Source: Amorphoplanes digitatis (GTDB taxonomy: Bacteria; Actinomycetota; Actinomycetes; Mycobacteriales; Micromonosporaceae). From it: DNA of 64,000 nucleotides. Made by a program: the position numbers and the translations under genes. Shown here piece by piece: positions 48,424-56,445 of the stretch (positions within the stretch are counted from its first letter, which is position 1; each line of letters begins with the position of its first letter). The DNA lies in NCBI RefSeq assembly GCF_014205335.1, contig NZ_JACHNH010000001.1:8488501-8552500 (forward strand), given 5' to 3'. The notes below the pieces were generated by a model that had not been told where the DNA came from, did no database searches, and saw only the letters and a program-made list of their open reading frames with translations.

Positions 48424-51387
48424 TTACGGGCGGCTCTTGCGCCAGAGGTCGTCGATGTCCGCCGGGTCCAACGTGCCGGGGAACACCCGTACGTCGTCGA
48501 CATCACCGCTCAGGAACCCGACCCACTTGTCGTTCAGCCGGGTCCGGCCCACCTGGAGACCACCGGCGGCGTTCCACACCGAGCCGGTGTAAACGGCGGT
48601 GCCGCGCTCCTGGCCGTCGACATAGATGGACATCTTGTTGTTGCCCGGGTTGAACATGCCGACCACCTGGGTCCACTCGCCCGCCACCGGCGGCTCGACG
48701 GCCCCGTCGACGGCCTGCACGAGGTCACCCGCGGCCAGGCCGGTCTTGTCGGACTTGTGCCGGCCGAACGTCCAGCGCTTCAGCGCGGACGAGTAGCCCA
48801 GGTCGAAGCCGCTCCCGTAGGTGCCGACCTGGGACAGAACCGTCATGTCGGAGGCCAGCGCGGACGGCCGCACCCACGCCATCACGGTGAAGCCACTGCG
48901 CGTGTCCACCACCGAGGACGCCGTCGCGAAGTCGGCGCCACCGGTGAAGCGGATCGCTCCGTCGGTCGGCTCGGTCGCCTGGCGCTGACCCGCGACGTGA
49001 TCCACACCGGTGAGGGTCAGCGTGCGCCCCTTGCCGGAGCCGTCCGCCGCGGTGGTGCCGGCCGTCTCGTCGAGCGGGTAGGCGGCGGCCGCGCACGCGT
49101 CGGCGGCCGGGTCCTCGCAGGGGCGCACCGCCCGGAACACGTATCGGGTCAGCTCGCTACGGTTGCCCGCGCGATCGACGCTCCGGGCATAGAGCACGTT
49201 CGGGCCGAACGCGACGGCCGACACGTTCGTGGCCTCGGCGTCGCCGCCGAGCGTCGCCGGGACGGCCTTGTTCGTCGGGTTGTCGTTGCCGATCGCCCAC
49301 TCGTAGTACGCGACGTCGTTGCCGTACACCGAGTCCGAGTTCCCGTTGGCCGAGAAAACGACCTTGCCCAGCTCACCCGGCTTCTTGTTCGCGGCGTCGG
49401 TGGGGAAGTCGGTCGACGACACGGCCGGCACGGCGTCGGGACGTTCGCCGTCCGCGGAGTACTCACACCAGTCCGAGAACGACAGGCTGTCCAGCTTGCC
49501 GTCGTTGCTCCGGGCGTGCCACTTGTAGGTGTGACCGTGCACCAGGGGCGCTCCGGCGTTCACCTTGAAGTCGACCGCCTTGCCGTTGCCGTCGGTGTGC
49601 GCCTTCGGGCCGATCTTGGCCTCGTACGTCTTCGCCGTCGCCGTGTCGGTCAGCGCGAAGTTGACGCTGATGTTCTCGCTGTCCGGGTCCTTCGCGTTGA
49701 CGACAAGCGTGGGCTGGTCGTTCCACAGGAACGGGCGGTTCGCGCCGGCGACGCAGGGCATGTTCGGGTCGATGGTCTTCTCGCCGTACGGCTTGCCCGG
49801 CCGGGTGTTGTACTCGACCACCAGCGTCGACTTGGAGCCGTTGAACCGCTTCCAGCTGTTGCCGTCGGTCTCGTCCGCCGCGGTCAGTGAGAACGCGAAC
49901 TCGGCACCGGCCGCCAGCTTCGCCTTGACCGTGTTCGTGAGGTTCTCGTTCGTCTCCTCCTTGTTGTCGGAGAACTCGACGAACGACGGCGGCGCATCGG
50001 GGTCACACGAGCTGCCGCGCCCATAGGCGACCTTGCGGTCGACCATCAGGTCGGCACTGTTGCCCTTGTCCGGGCGGTTGTTCCAGTTCGTTGCCGAATC
50101 CACCTCGGCGGCGTTCACGTGCCGCAGATTGACCCAGCTCGCCGTGCAGGAAAACGACCACGTCTCGTACGCGCGGAACGTCACGTCCTTGACGACCCGC
50201 TCGTTCCAGTCCTTCTCGACCGGCTTGAACTTGAAGTACATCCGGTTGGTGTAAGGGTTGGAGTCGCACAGATAGCCACCCCAGTTCGAGCAGCGGCCCA
50301 TGCCTTTGTCGTCGTCGAAATTGTGGTACTCGGTGCTCGGGAAGTCGCTCGACACGTACGTCCAGTCGGACTTCTTGATCGTCGCCGACGCGTCCGGATC
50401 GATGTAGACCGGGTACGTGGTCTCGGGGTTCTTCAGCATCTCGGCGTCCGGCACCAGGGTCAGCGCGCCGTCGCCGGTCAACGACAACCCGACCTCCGCC
50501 ACCTTGCTGGAGGGTGCCGGCGCGGCGGTGATGTCGCCCGACGTCGGTCCCTGCACCGGAGCCGGCTGGGCGGGGTCCGTCGCCTCGCGCGCGGCGCTCC
50601 GGCCGCCTTGGATCTTGGCTGGCGCCGGGCTCGCCGGCCGCGTCGAGTCCCACATCGTCGGCTCGGCGCCGGAGAAGATCGTCGCGCCGGTGGCGTCGAT
50701 CGCGTCCAGGCCACCATTGGCGCCCTCGCGAACATCGACGCCCTCGCCGCGCACCGTCAGCCTCAGGCGAGCCAGGTTCGAGATCGTCTCGGCCTCGCCG
50801 TTCTTCACCACCATCACGTACGAGTAGCCGACGGTCGTCGCACGCATCTTCAGATCGACGCCGGGCAGGACCTCCGGGTAGGTCGCCACCGGACCGTCAA
50901 GCGTCGGCGCCTTCAACGGCTGCGGCCAGCCGATGATCATCGACTTTCCGTCGTCGCCGAAACGGACCAGATCCGTCGATCCGGCACCGGCGAAGGACAG
51001 TTCCACGGTCGAGGCCTTCGGGCCGATCGACCCGTCCGGGCGCCGGTACAGCGTCGGATCGACATCGACCCAGGACCCGTCAGCCTGCTCGACTCGCTGC
51101 GGACCGACCGTTGTCTCGCTCGTGAACGTGCCGCTCGGATTCGCGAACACGAGTTCGTTCTCGGTGCGCTCCGCAACCACTTCGACCCGCTGTCCGGAAG
51201 ACCGCGCCTGCGCGCTCGCCTGCTCGGCCGGCGTCAATGGCGCCGGCGGCACCGACTCGTCCTTCGTGACCGGCGGTGCCGCGAGCACGGGACCGGCGAA
51301 ATTCAACGGCGCCAGAAGGCCGACCGCGAGTACCAAAGAGATGGAGCCCCGGCGCATGGCACGCCGAAGCTCAGGATCAGACAGCAC
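48424..51387 (-). CDS. Secreted LamG-domain protein, partner of the RHS toxin
   Basis: The 987-residue protein has an N-terminal signal (SLVLAVGLLAPLNFAGPVLAAPP), a central Cys-containing beta region resembling DNRLRE domains (WTYVSSDFPSTEYHNF and the following), a Fn3-like segment, and a C-terminal LamG-like jelly-roll (TLTLTGVDHVAGQRQATEPTD; DGAIRFTGGADFATASS; VMAWVRPSAL; NPGNNKMSIYVDGQERGTAV). It likely binds a sugar or surface. It ends 17 bases before the RHS gene, a common pairing in actinomycetes. GTG start at 51387 (after ACGGGGGCC); an ATG at 51357 is the alternative. Confidence 0.85.
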   Translation of the reverse strand: MLSDPELRRAMRRGSISLVLAVGLLAPLNFAGPVLAAPPVTKDESVPPAPLTPAEQASAQARSSGQRVEVVAERTENELVFANPSGTFTSETTVGPQRVEQADGSWVDVDPTLYRRPDGSIGPKASTVELSFAGAGSTDLVRFGDDGKSMIIGWPQPLKAPTLDGPVATYPEVLPGVDLKMRATTVGYSYVMVVKNGEAETISNLARLRLTVRGEGVDVREGANGGLDAIDATGATIFSGAEPTMWDSTRPASPAPAKIQGGRSAAREATDPAQPAPVQGPTSGDITAAPAPSSKVAEVGLSLTGDGALTLVPDAEMLKNPETTYPVYIDPDASATIKKSDWTYVSSDFPSTEYHNFDDDKGMGRCSNWGGYLCDSNPYTNRMYFKFKPVEKDWNERVVKDVTFRAYETWSFSCTASWVNLRHVNAAEVDSATNWNNRPDKGNSADLMVDRKVAYGRGSSCDPDAPPSFVEFSDNKEETNENLTNTVKAKLAAGAEFAFSLTAADETDGNSWKRFNGSKSTLVVEYNTRPGKPYGEKTIDPNMPCVAGANRPFLWNDQPTLVVNAKDPDSENISVNFALTDTATAKTYEAKIGPKAHTDGNGKAVDFKVNAGAPLVHGHTYKWHARSNDGKLDSLSFSDWCEYSADGERPDAVPAVSSTDFPTDAANKKPGELGKVVFSANGNSDSVYGNDVAYYEWAIGNDNPTNKAVPATLGGDAEATNVSAVAFGPNVLYARSVDRAGNRSELTRYVFRAVRPCEDPAADACAAAAYPLDETAGTTAADGSGKGRTLTLTGVDHVAGQRQATEPTDGAIRFTGGADFATASSVVDTRSGFTVMAWVRPSALASDMTVLSQVGTYGSGFDLGYSSALKRWTFGRHKSDKTGLAAGDLVQAVDGAVEPPVAGEWTQVVGMFNPGNNKMSIYVDGQERGTAVYTGSVWNAAGGLQVGRTRLNDKWVGFLSGDVDDVRVFPGTLDPADIDDLWRKSRP

Positions 51388-51633
51388 GAAGGCCCCCGTC
51401 AGGTGCTAGGAATGATCAAGCGCGCTGAAGATATATCGACGCTCAGACATTTCGCTGTCCCGCGCGGCACCCGTTGGCCCAGGAGTTCTGTCGGACCCGA
51501 CACATTGACAGGCAGTTATGCATGTGATGCGACGTGCCCGGTCCGCCGAAAGTCCGAAGCCAGGCCGGCGCGACTGATCTAAGATCTTGAATCAGCCCGA
51601 TGCTCCGATCGGCGGATCCACGGGGAGTCCACT
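51388..51633. promoter_or_regulatory. Divergent control region of the LamG-RHS and RTX genes
   Basis: This 246-base gap holds the start regions of two secreted-protein genes. Its main visible element is a dyad at 51574-51595 on the RTX side. On the minus side TCGATATATCTT (51430s) is a possible -10 block. No other gene-like frame is visible. Confidence 0.4.
51574..51595. promoter_or_regulatory. Dyad upstream of the RTX gene
   Basis: The 22-base dyad has a central AAGATCTT palindrome flanked by CTGAT and ATCAG. It ends 39 bases before the RTX GTG and could be an operator. The regulator is not known. Confidence 0.4.
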
Positions 51634-53073
51634 GTGCTGCGTTTCGTCTCGCTGGCCGGCGCCGGCGCCGCCCTGCTGACCATGCTCTCCACGGGTGTGC
51701 TCGCCGCACCGGCGCAGGCCGCGACGGCGGGTGTCGCCACCGTCGTCGAGTCGACCAAGGTGCGGTACAAGGCGGCCAAGGGCAAGCAGAACAGGGTCGT
51801 CGTCACCCGCTCCGGCAACACCATCACCGTCGACGACAAGGTCGCCGTGAAGGCCGGCAAGGGCTGCAGGGCGGTCAAGGGCGACAAGACCAGGGTGCGG
51901 TGCACCACGAAGAAGGCGCCGACCCGGATCCGGGTGTACACCTTCGACCGCAACGACTCGGTGGTCAACCGGACGGGCCTGGGTATGACCGCGGACGGCG
52001 GTACCGGCGCCGACACGCTCACCGGCGGCCCGCGCAGCGACACGCTGCGCGGCGGCTCAGGCGCGGACAAGCTGTACGGCCTCGGCGGCACGGACTGGAT
52101 GACCGGCTCGGACGGCAACGACCGGCTCGACGGCGGGGACGGCGACGACTCGCTGGACGGCGGCTTCGGCAACGACACCCTCGTCGGCCGCAACGGGCAC
52201 GACCAGCTGCTTGGCATGGACGGCAACGACAAGGAGTACGGCGGCGCCGGCCCCGACACCTTCGATCAGGCCTACGACCCGTCGCTTCCGGACGCCGACC
52301 TGTTCGCCGGCGGAAGCGGCGAGGACACCGTCACCTACATCTCGCGCGCCAGGGCGGTGATCGCCGACAACGACGGCGCGAAGGGCGACGACGGCGCCAA
52401 GAACGAGCACGACAGCATCGGCACCGACGTCGAGAACATCGACGGTGGCGACGGCAACGACAGGTTGACCGGCAACTCCGCCAGGAACGTCCTGCGCGGG
52501 CTGGGCGGCAACGACACGCTGATCGGCGGCGGCGGGGACGACGCCCTCGATGGCGGCACCGGCAAGGACCACCTGAACGGCGGCGCGGGCGACGATTCGC
52601 TCTTCGGCGACGACAGCTTCGGGGGCGCCCGGGCGGCGGACGTGCTGCTCGGCGGGGCCGGCCGGGATCGGGTCAGCTACCTCGGCTACACGAAGGCCGT
52701 AACTGTCGATCTCGACGGCGTCGCCGGTGACGACGGGCAGTCCGGCGAGCACGACACGGTCGGCGCGGACGTCGAGGACATCCACGGCGGCGCCGGCAAC
52801 GACCGGCTGACCGGCAACGCCGGGAACAACCTCATCTACGGCCTCGAGGGCGACGACATCGTGCGCGGCGGCGCGGGCAACGACGAACTCGAGGGCGACG
52901 ACGGCCGCGACCAGCTGTACGGCGAGGCCGGCGACGACTCGATGACCGGTGCCGACGGCTACCGGTACGACGTGCCGGACCGGCTGGACGGCGGCGCCAA
53001 CACCGCGATCGGCGACATCTGCCAGCCGCTGGACAACGACGTGACCGTCGATTGTGAACGCGATCGGCCCTAA
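51634..53073 (+). CDS. Secreted RTX (haemolysin-type Ca2+-binding repeat) protein
   Basis: The 479-residue protein has a signal peptide (SLAGAGAALLTMLSTGVLAAPAQAA), a short unique beta region, and then a long array of RTX nonapeptides (for example GGTGADTLTGG, LDGGDGDDSLDGG, GGAGNDRLTGN, LEGDDGRDQLYGEAGDDS). The repeats bind calcium and form a beta roll outside the cell. No catalytic domain is visible, and the usual type I secretion gene cluster is absent, so Sec or Tat export is likely. The GTG at 51634 follows GGGGAG. The end overlaps the next gene by four bases on the other strand. Confidence 0.9.
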   Translation: MLRFVSLAGAGAALLTMLSTGVLAAPAQAATAGVATVVESTKVRYKAAKGKQNRVVVTRSGNTITVDDKVAVKAGKGCRAVKGDKTRVRCTTKKAPTRIRVYTFDRNDSVVNRTGLGMTADGGTGADTLTGGPRSDTLRGGSGADKLYGLGGTDWMTGSDGNDRLDGGDGDDSLDGGFGNDTLVGRNGHDQLLGMDGNDKEYGGAGPDTFDQAYDPSLPDADLFAGGSGEDTVTYISRARAVIADNDGAKGDDGAKNEHDSIGTDVENIDGGDGNDRLTGNSARNVLRGLGGNDTLIGGGGDDALDGGTGKDHLNGGAGDDSLFGDDSFGGARAADVLLGGAGRDRVSYLGYTKAVTVDLDGVAGDDGQSGEHDTVGADVEDIHGGAGNDRLTGNAGNNLIYGLEGDDIVRGGAGNDELEGDDGRDQLYGEAGDDSMTGADGYRYDVPDRLDGGANTAIGDICQPLDNDVTVDCERDRP

Positions 53074-53624
53074 GCGCCGATGACCTCTTCGGACAGGCGC
53101 TCGCCGGCGACGGTCGAGATCTTGATGCCGAAGATGAAGATGTCGGCGATCCGGTGGTTGACGAAGTCGTCGCGGTCGTGGCCGTCGATCGCGTCGAGCA
53201 GCAGGGCCGTCAGCTTGGTCAGGTGCAGGGTGAAGTGCCGAAGCTGGGCGTACTTGGGCATGCCGGCGACGTCCGGGTGGTAGACCATGTCGTGCCGGAT
53301 CTGCGCCCGCTGCAACTCCAGCAGGGTCTTGCTCACCCGCACGGCCTCGCCGCCGTCGAAGGCGCCGCCGCCCGCCAGCGGGTGCCGGGACTCCAGCATC
53401 TCGAGTCGGTCGGCGTACCGCTGGCGGAGGTCGGCGCCGAATCCCGCCGAGAGTCGCCACCCCATGGCGCGCAGATCGGCGGCGGCACCGAGCAGTTTCG
53501 CCCGGTCGACCTGTTCATTGTGTTCGGCGCGATCGCAATGGCGGGCCAGTTCGGCCGCCGTACGGATCAGAACCGGGAGCTCAGCTTGGAGCGCCAAATC
53601 GCCATTGACTGACACGTCTGCCAT
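53070..53624 (-). CDS. Uncharacterised helical protein
   Basis: The 184-residue protein is not recognised. It has no signal or membrane segment and is predicted mostly helical: AELPVLIRTAAELARHCDRAEHNEQVDRAKLLGAAADL and KYAQLRHFTLHLTKLTALLLDAIDGHDRDDFVNHRIAD. The conserved-looking His, Asp and Glu (HLTKL, DGHDRDD) hint at a MazG-like or other metal-dependent all-alpha fold but no full motif is present. It is 67 bases after the phage-like MazG-type gene on the same strand and its TAG overlaps the RTX TAA. A pair with that gene is possible. Confidence 0.6.
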   Translation of the reverse strand: MADVSVNGDLALQAELPVLIRTAAELARHCDRAEHNEQVDRAKLLGAAADLRAMGWRLSAGFGADLRQRYADRLEMLESRHPLAGGGAFDGGEAVRVSKTLLELQRAQIRHDMVYHPDVAGMPKYAQLRHFTLHLTKLTALLLDAIDGHDRDDFVNHRIADIFIFGIKISTVAGERLSEEVIGA

Positions 53625-53691
53625 TATTCGCCTAGGAGTGAGGTTTACGACTCAACTTTGCGGATTGCCGGGGGAGTACCACTCGGCTGAA

Positions 53692-54021
53692 TTACCGGGC
53701 GGCGCGGCGGTCGATCGCCTCTGCCCACGCGACCGCCACGGCGGCCACCTGAATCAACTCGGACCGCAGGTCCTCCGGCTCCGCCTCGGCGGCGGCCTCG
53801 GCGACCTCCTCGAGCAGGATGTGCCGCCAGCTCAGGTTCCCGTTCTCGGCCGCCTGCTCGCATTCCTTGCGGGCCAGCGCCGCGTCCGCGGCGTGCCAGT
53901 GCCCGGTGCCGTCCGGGTGGTTCTGCGGGCCCCAGCGCTCGTCCTGCCGCCGGCGCTCGGCCGCGACCTCGGTCAGCACGGCGGCAAGACTGGAACCTTC
54001 ACCGATCACCTGAGACGCCAC
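53692..54021 (-). CDS. MazG-like NTP pyrophosphohydrolase-type protein
   Basis: The 109-residue all-alpha protein has the sequence style of actinophage MazG-like genes: VLTEVAAERRRQDERWG, NHPDGTGHWHAADAALA, HILLEEVAEAAAEAEPEDLRSELIQVAAVAVAWAEAIDRR. The EE-x-x-E and later E-x-x-x motif is the metal/nucleotide site of all-alpha NTPases. It probably hydrolyses or houses nucleotides; as a small single-domain form it could be either housecleaning or phage-derived. The GTG 54021 follows AAGGAG; an upstream ATG at 54090 adds a poor N-terminus. Confidence 0.75.
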   Translation of the reverse strand: MASQVIGEGSSLAAVLTEVAAERRRQDERWGPQNHPDGTGHWHAADAALARKECEQAAENGNLSWRHILLEEVAEAAAEAEPEDLRSELIQVAAVAVAWAEAIDRRAAR

Positions 54022-54126
54022 GACATGAACTCCTTCTCGCCGTAACTCCCCCACCTGGGGAGAACGAATGGTAAACCCCCTCCGCAGCATTGCGGTTACC
54101 TCGGTCCGGCCACATGGGACATGAAA

Positions 54127-54157
54127 GGCGCCCCACCAGCAGAGCCGGCGGGGCGCC
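54127..54157 (-). terminator. Hairpin terminator of the M14 gene
   Basis: Minus-strand arms GGCGCCCCGCC and GGTGGGGCGCC pair with one GU. Then TTTCATG follows, a weak U tract. It sits 19 bases past the stop. Confidence 0.75.
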
Positions 54158-54175
54158 CGAGAACGCGGATAATGA

Positions 54176-55477
54176 TCAGCAGTAGGTCGACTGCTTACCG
54201 ATGACCTTGTAGGGGCAGTCCGCCACCTCGGCGATGATCAGCGCCGCCTCCTTGTTGCGGGCGGTCTCCCGGGTGATCACGCTGGCCGGCGGGTAGAAGC
54301 CGCCCGCCGACGAACTGGTCGGGTACATCTCGAACGTGTACGCGAAGATCTTGTGCTGTCCCCACAGCCAGTCGAGCGAGTCGCCGTCGGTGATGTAGAG
54401 GTCACTGGCCTGCTCCGGCGTGTACTGGTTCGTCGCCGCCATCTGCCGGCCGAGCGTCGCGAACGTGTTGTTCTGGTCGGCGGTCATGACGCCGGTCGCC
54501 GTGTCGGCGTTGGTGTACCCGAGCGGCCACAGCACCAGCTCCGAGTAGGTGTGGAAGTCGATCGCGGCCTTGATCTGCTGTACGCCGCCGACCACCCGGC
54601 TGTTGACGAAGTCACGGATCACCCGCGTCTCCGGCGCCGAGAACGCCGAGGGGCCCCGGTAGGTGTCCGACGAGGTGGTGCCGGACGAGCCGCCGCAGCA
54701 GCCCCACTTGTAGCCGTAATTGCGGTTCAGGTCCGTGCCGACGTACGAGGAGCCGGAGTTGGGCTGGCGGTTCTTGCGCCACGAGCGGTAGCTGCCGGTC
54801 GCGACGTCGTACTCCGCGCCGTCCGGGTTCACCGACGGGATGATCCAGATCTCGCGGCTGTTGACCACGTTGCGGATCCGGGTGTCGGTCGCGTAGTTGT
54901 CGGCGTACAGGTGCAGCAGGTAGACGGCCATCTCCACGGTGAGGTGCTCACGGGCGTGGTGGTTGGCGTCGTAGAGGACCTCGGGCTCGCTCTCGTCCGT
55001 GCCGACGTTGTCGGAGATCTTCACGGCGACGATGTTGCGGCCCTGGTAGGTCTGGCCGAGCACCCGCTTGCTCGCGATCGCCGGATACTGCGCCACGATC
55101 GCGTCGACCTCGGCGACCATCTCGGCGTAGTTGTGGTAGGCGGCGTCCCGGGAGGGGAAGTCCAGGGTGGACACGTCCTCGGTCGGCAGCGGCACCGTCA
55201 CGGGGTTGACCGTGAAGCCGAGCGCGCGCAGGGCCTTCACCTCGCTGCCGGTCGCGGTGATCTCCACGACCGAGTGCTCGGCGCCGTCGATGGCCGCGCC
55301 GGTGCTCGCGATCGCGTTGCGCTGGGCGAGCGTACGCACGTCGTAGACCTCGTACTGCGCCGAGGTGTCCGCGCGCGCGACCGCCGTTGCGGGCGGCGCG
55401 GCGGTGGCGGATGCGGCGATCAGGGCCGCACCTACGGCGGCGGCCGATACCAGGGCATTGAGGCGTCGTCGTCTCAT
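54176..55477 (-). CDS. Secreted M14 zinc carboxypeptidase
   Basis: The 433-residue protein has a signal peptide (LVSAAAVGAALIAASATAA) and a propeptide of about 90 residues with a Phe/Tyr-rich junction. The zinc carboxypeptidase domain has HHAREHLTVEM (His174 and Glu177 as zinc ligands), NPDGAEYD and RKNRQPN, the third ligand His in DFHTYSELVLWP, and the catalytic Glu in FTFEMYPT, so it is active in principle. The ATG at 55477 has no strong ribosome-binding site. It probably trims peptides outside the cell. Confidence 0.93.
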   Translation of the reverse strand: MRRRRLNALVSAAAVGAALIAASATAAPPATAVARADTSAQYEVYDVRTLAQRNAIASTGAAIDGAEHSVVEITATGSEVKALRALGFTVNPVTVPLPTEDVSTLDFPSRDAAYHNYAEMVAEVDAIVAQYPAIASKRVLGQTYQGRNIVAVKISDNVGTDESEPEVLYDANHHAREHLTVEMAVYLLHLYADNYATDTRIRNVVNSREIWIIPSVNPDGAEYDVATGSYRSWRKNRQPNSGSSYVGTDLNRNYGYKWGCCGGSSGTTSSDTYRGPSAFSAPETRVIRDFVNSRVVGGVQQIKAAIDFHTYSELVLWPLGYTNADTATGVMTADQNNTFATLGRQMAATNQYTPEQASDLYITDGDSLDWLWGQHKIFAYTFEMYPTSSSAGGFYPPASVITRETARNKEAALIIAEVADCPYKVIGKQSTYC

Positions 55478-55615
55478 GAACGACCTCCGGGGGGTGTCAG
55501 AGGGGTTCGGGCCCCGTCACTGCACCACTCGGAATCGACGTTTGGCAATGAGTTCGGCCTCGGCCGACCATGCCAAAGTGCCCCCTACCTCGGCGTGATG
55601 ACCGCCGAGCGCAGG

Positions 55616-55963
55616 TCAGGAAGCCTTTTTTCCCTCGCCGTTCTCGGCGGACCCCGCGGCGGCGTGGCCGGTGCCGGCGACGCGGTCGTCCGCGGCGCGG
55701 TCACCCGCGGCGGCCGCCGCCTCGTCGCCGGCGAGGGCCGCGCGCAGCCGCTGCTTCTCCGCCTTGCGGCGCTCCGCGACCGAGCCAAGCTGCTCGGCCA
55801 TCTCGTTGCGCCACTTGGCCAGCAGGAAGTAGGAGAACGCCGCCGAGGCGACCAGCGCGATCATCGCCTTGACCAGGAAGTTCAGCGGGACCGGCAGCAG
55901 CAGCGCGAACACGACGACGAAGAGGCCGATGCGGCCGAGCGTGTACTTGACGGCGGGACTCAT
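55616..55963 (-). CDS. DUF4229-type small membrane protein
   Basis: The 115-residue protein has two adjacent membrane helices (LGRIGLFVVVFALLLPVPL, then MIALVASAAFSYFLLA), followed by Lys/Arg/Glu and Ala-rich tail (RKAEKQRLRAALAGDEAAAAAGDRA). This is the DUF4229 pattern found beside menaquinone genes in actinobacteria. The ATG 55963 (MSPAVKY) was chosen and the longer frame to 56212 rejected. It sits between mqnE and the M14 gene on the same strand. The function is unknown. Confidence 0.8.
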   Translation of the reverse strand: MSPAVKYTLGRIGLFVVVFALLLPVPLNFLVKAMIALVASAAFSYFLLAKWRNEMAEQLGSVAERRKAEKQRLRAALAGDEAAAAAGDRAADDRVAGTGHAAAGSAENGEGKKAS

Positions 55964-55977
55964 TTTTCGAACTCCTG

Positions 55978-56412
55978 TCAGCCCACCCGGTGGCTGAGCC
56001 ACCGGAGGCCGTAGAACCAGATCAGGCAGTAGACGACGGTCAGGCCGAGCGCGCCGATCGCGCCGCTGACAAGCGCCGGGAAGACGGTGGCGGCGAGGCC
56101 CGCGAGGGTCATTCCGACCGCGACACCGAAGCCCGCGCCCAGCGCGGCGACCACGAACCGGTACGCGTTGTGGCCGTGGCGGGCCGCGCGGAACTCCTCG
56201 GTGAACAACCACACCGGCAGGATCAACGCGAGCCAGCCGCTGGAGTCGCCGAATACGAACGCCTCGGCCAGCGACATGACCGCCTCGAAGACGAGCAGGA
56301 CCACGACGCCGGTGACGAGGCCGGCGAGGGCGACACCGATCAGGTCGCCGATGGTCACCAGCCGTCCGTCGGCGTCGCGGCGGGGGCGACGGTCATTTCT
56401 GGTCTCGGCCAT
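55978..56412 (-). CDS. Four-helix membrane protein of unknown function
   Basis: The 144-residue protein has four predicted membrane helices (VALAGLVTGVVVLLVFEAV; WLALILPVWLF; VVAALGAGFGVAVGMTLAG; AIGALGLTVVYCLIWFYGL) and a short charged N terminus. No domain family is recognised. It lies 14 bases upstream of the DUF4229 gene and 33 bases after mqnE on the minus strand, so all three could be one operon. The ATG is at 56412. Confidence 0.75.
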   Translation of the reverse strand: MAETRNDRRPRRDADGRLVTIGDLIGVALAGLVTGVVVLLVFEAVMSLAEAFVFGDSSGWLALILPVWLFTEEFRAARHGHNAYRFVVAALGAGFGVAVGMTLAGLAATVFPALVSGAIGALGLTVVYCLIWFYGLRWLSHRVG

Positions 56413-56445
56413 AACAACGAGAGGGTACGCCGAGGCGCCCGCTCC

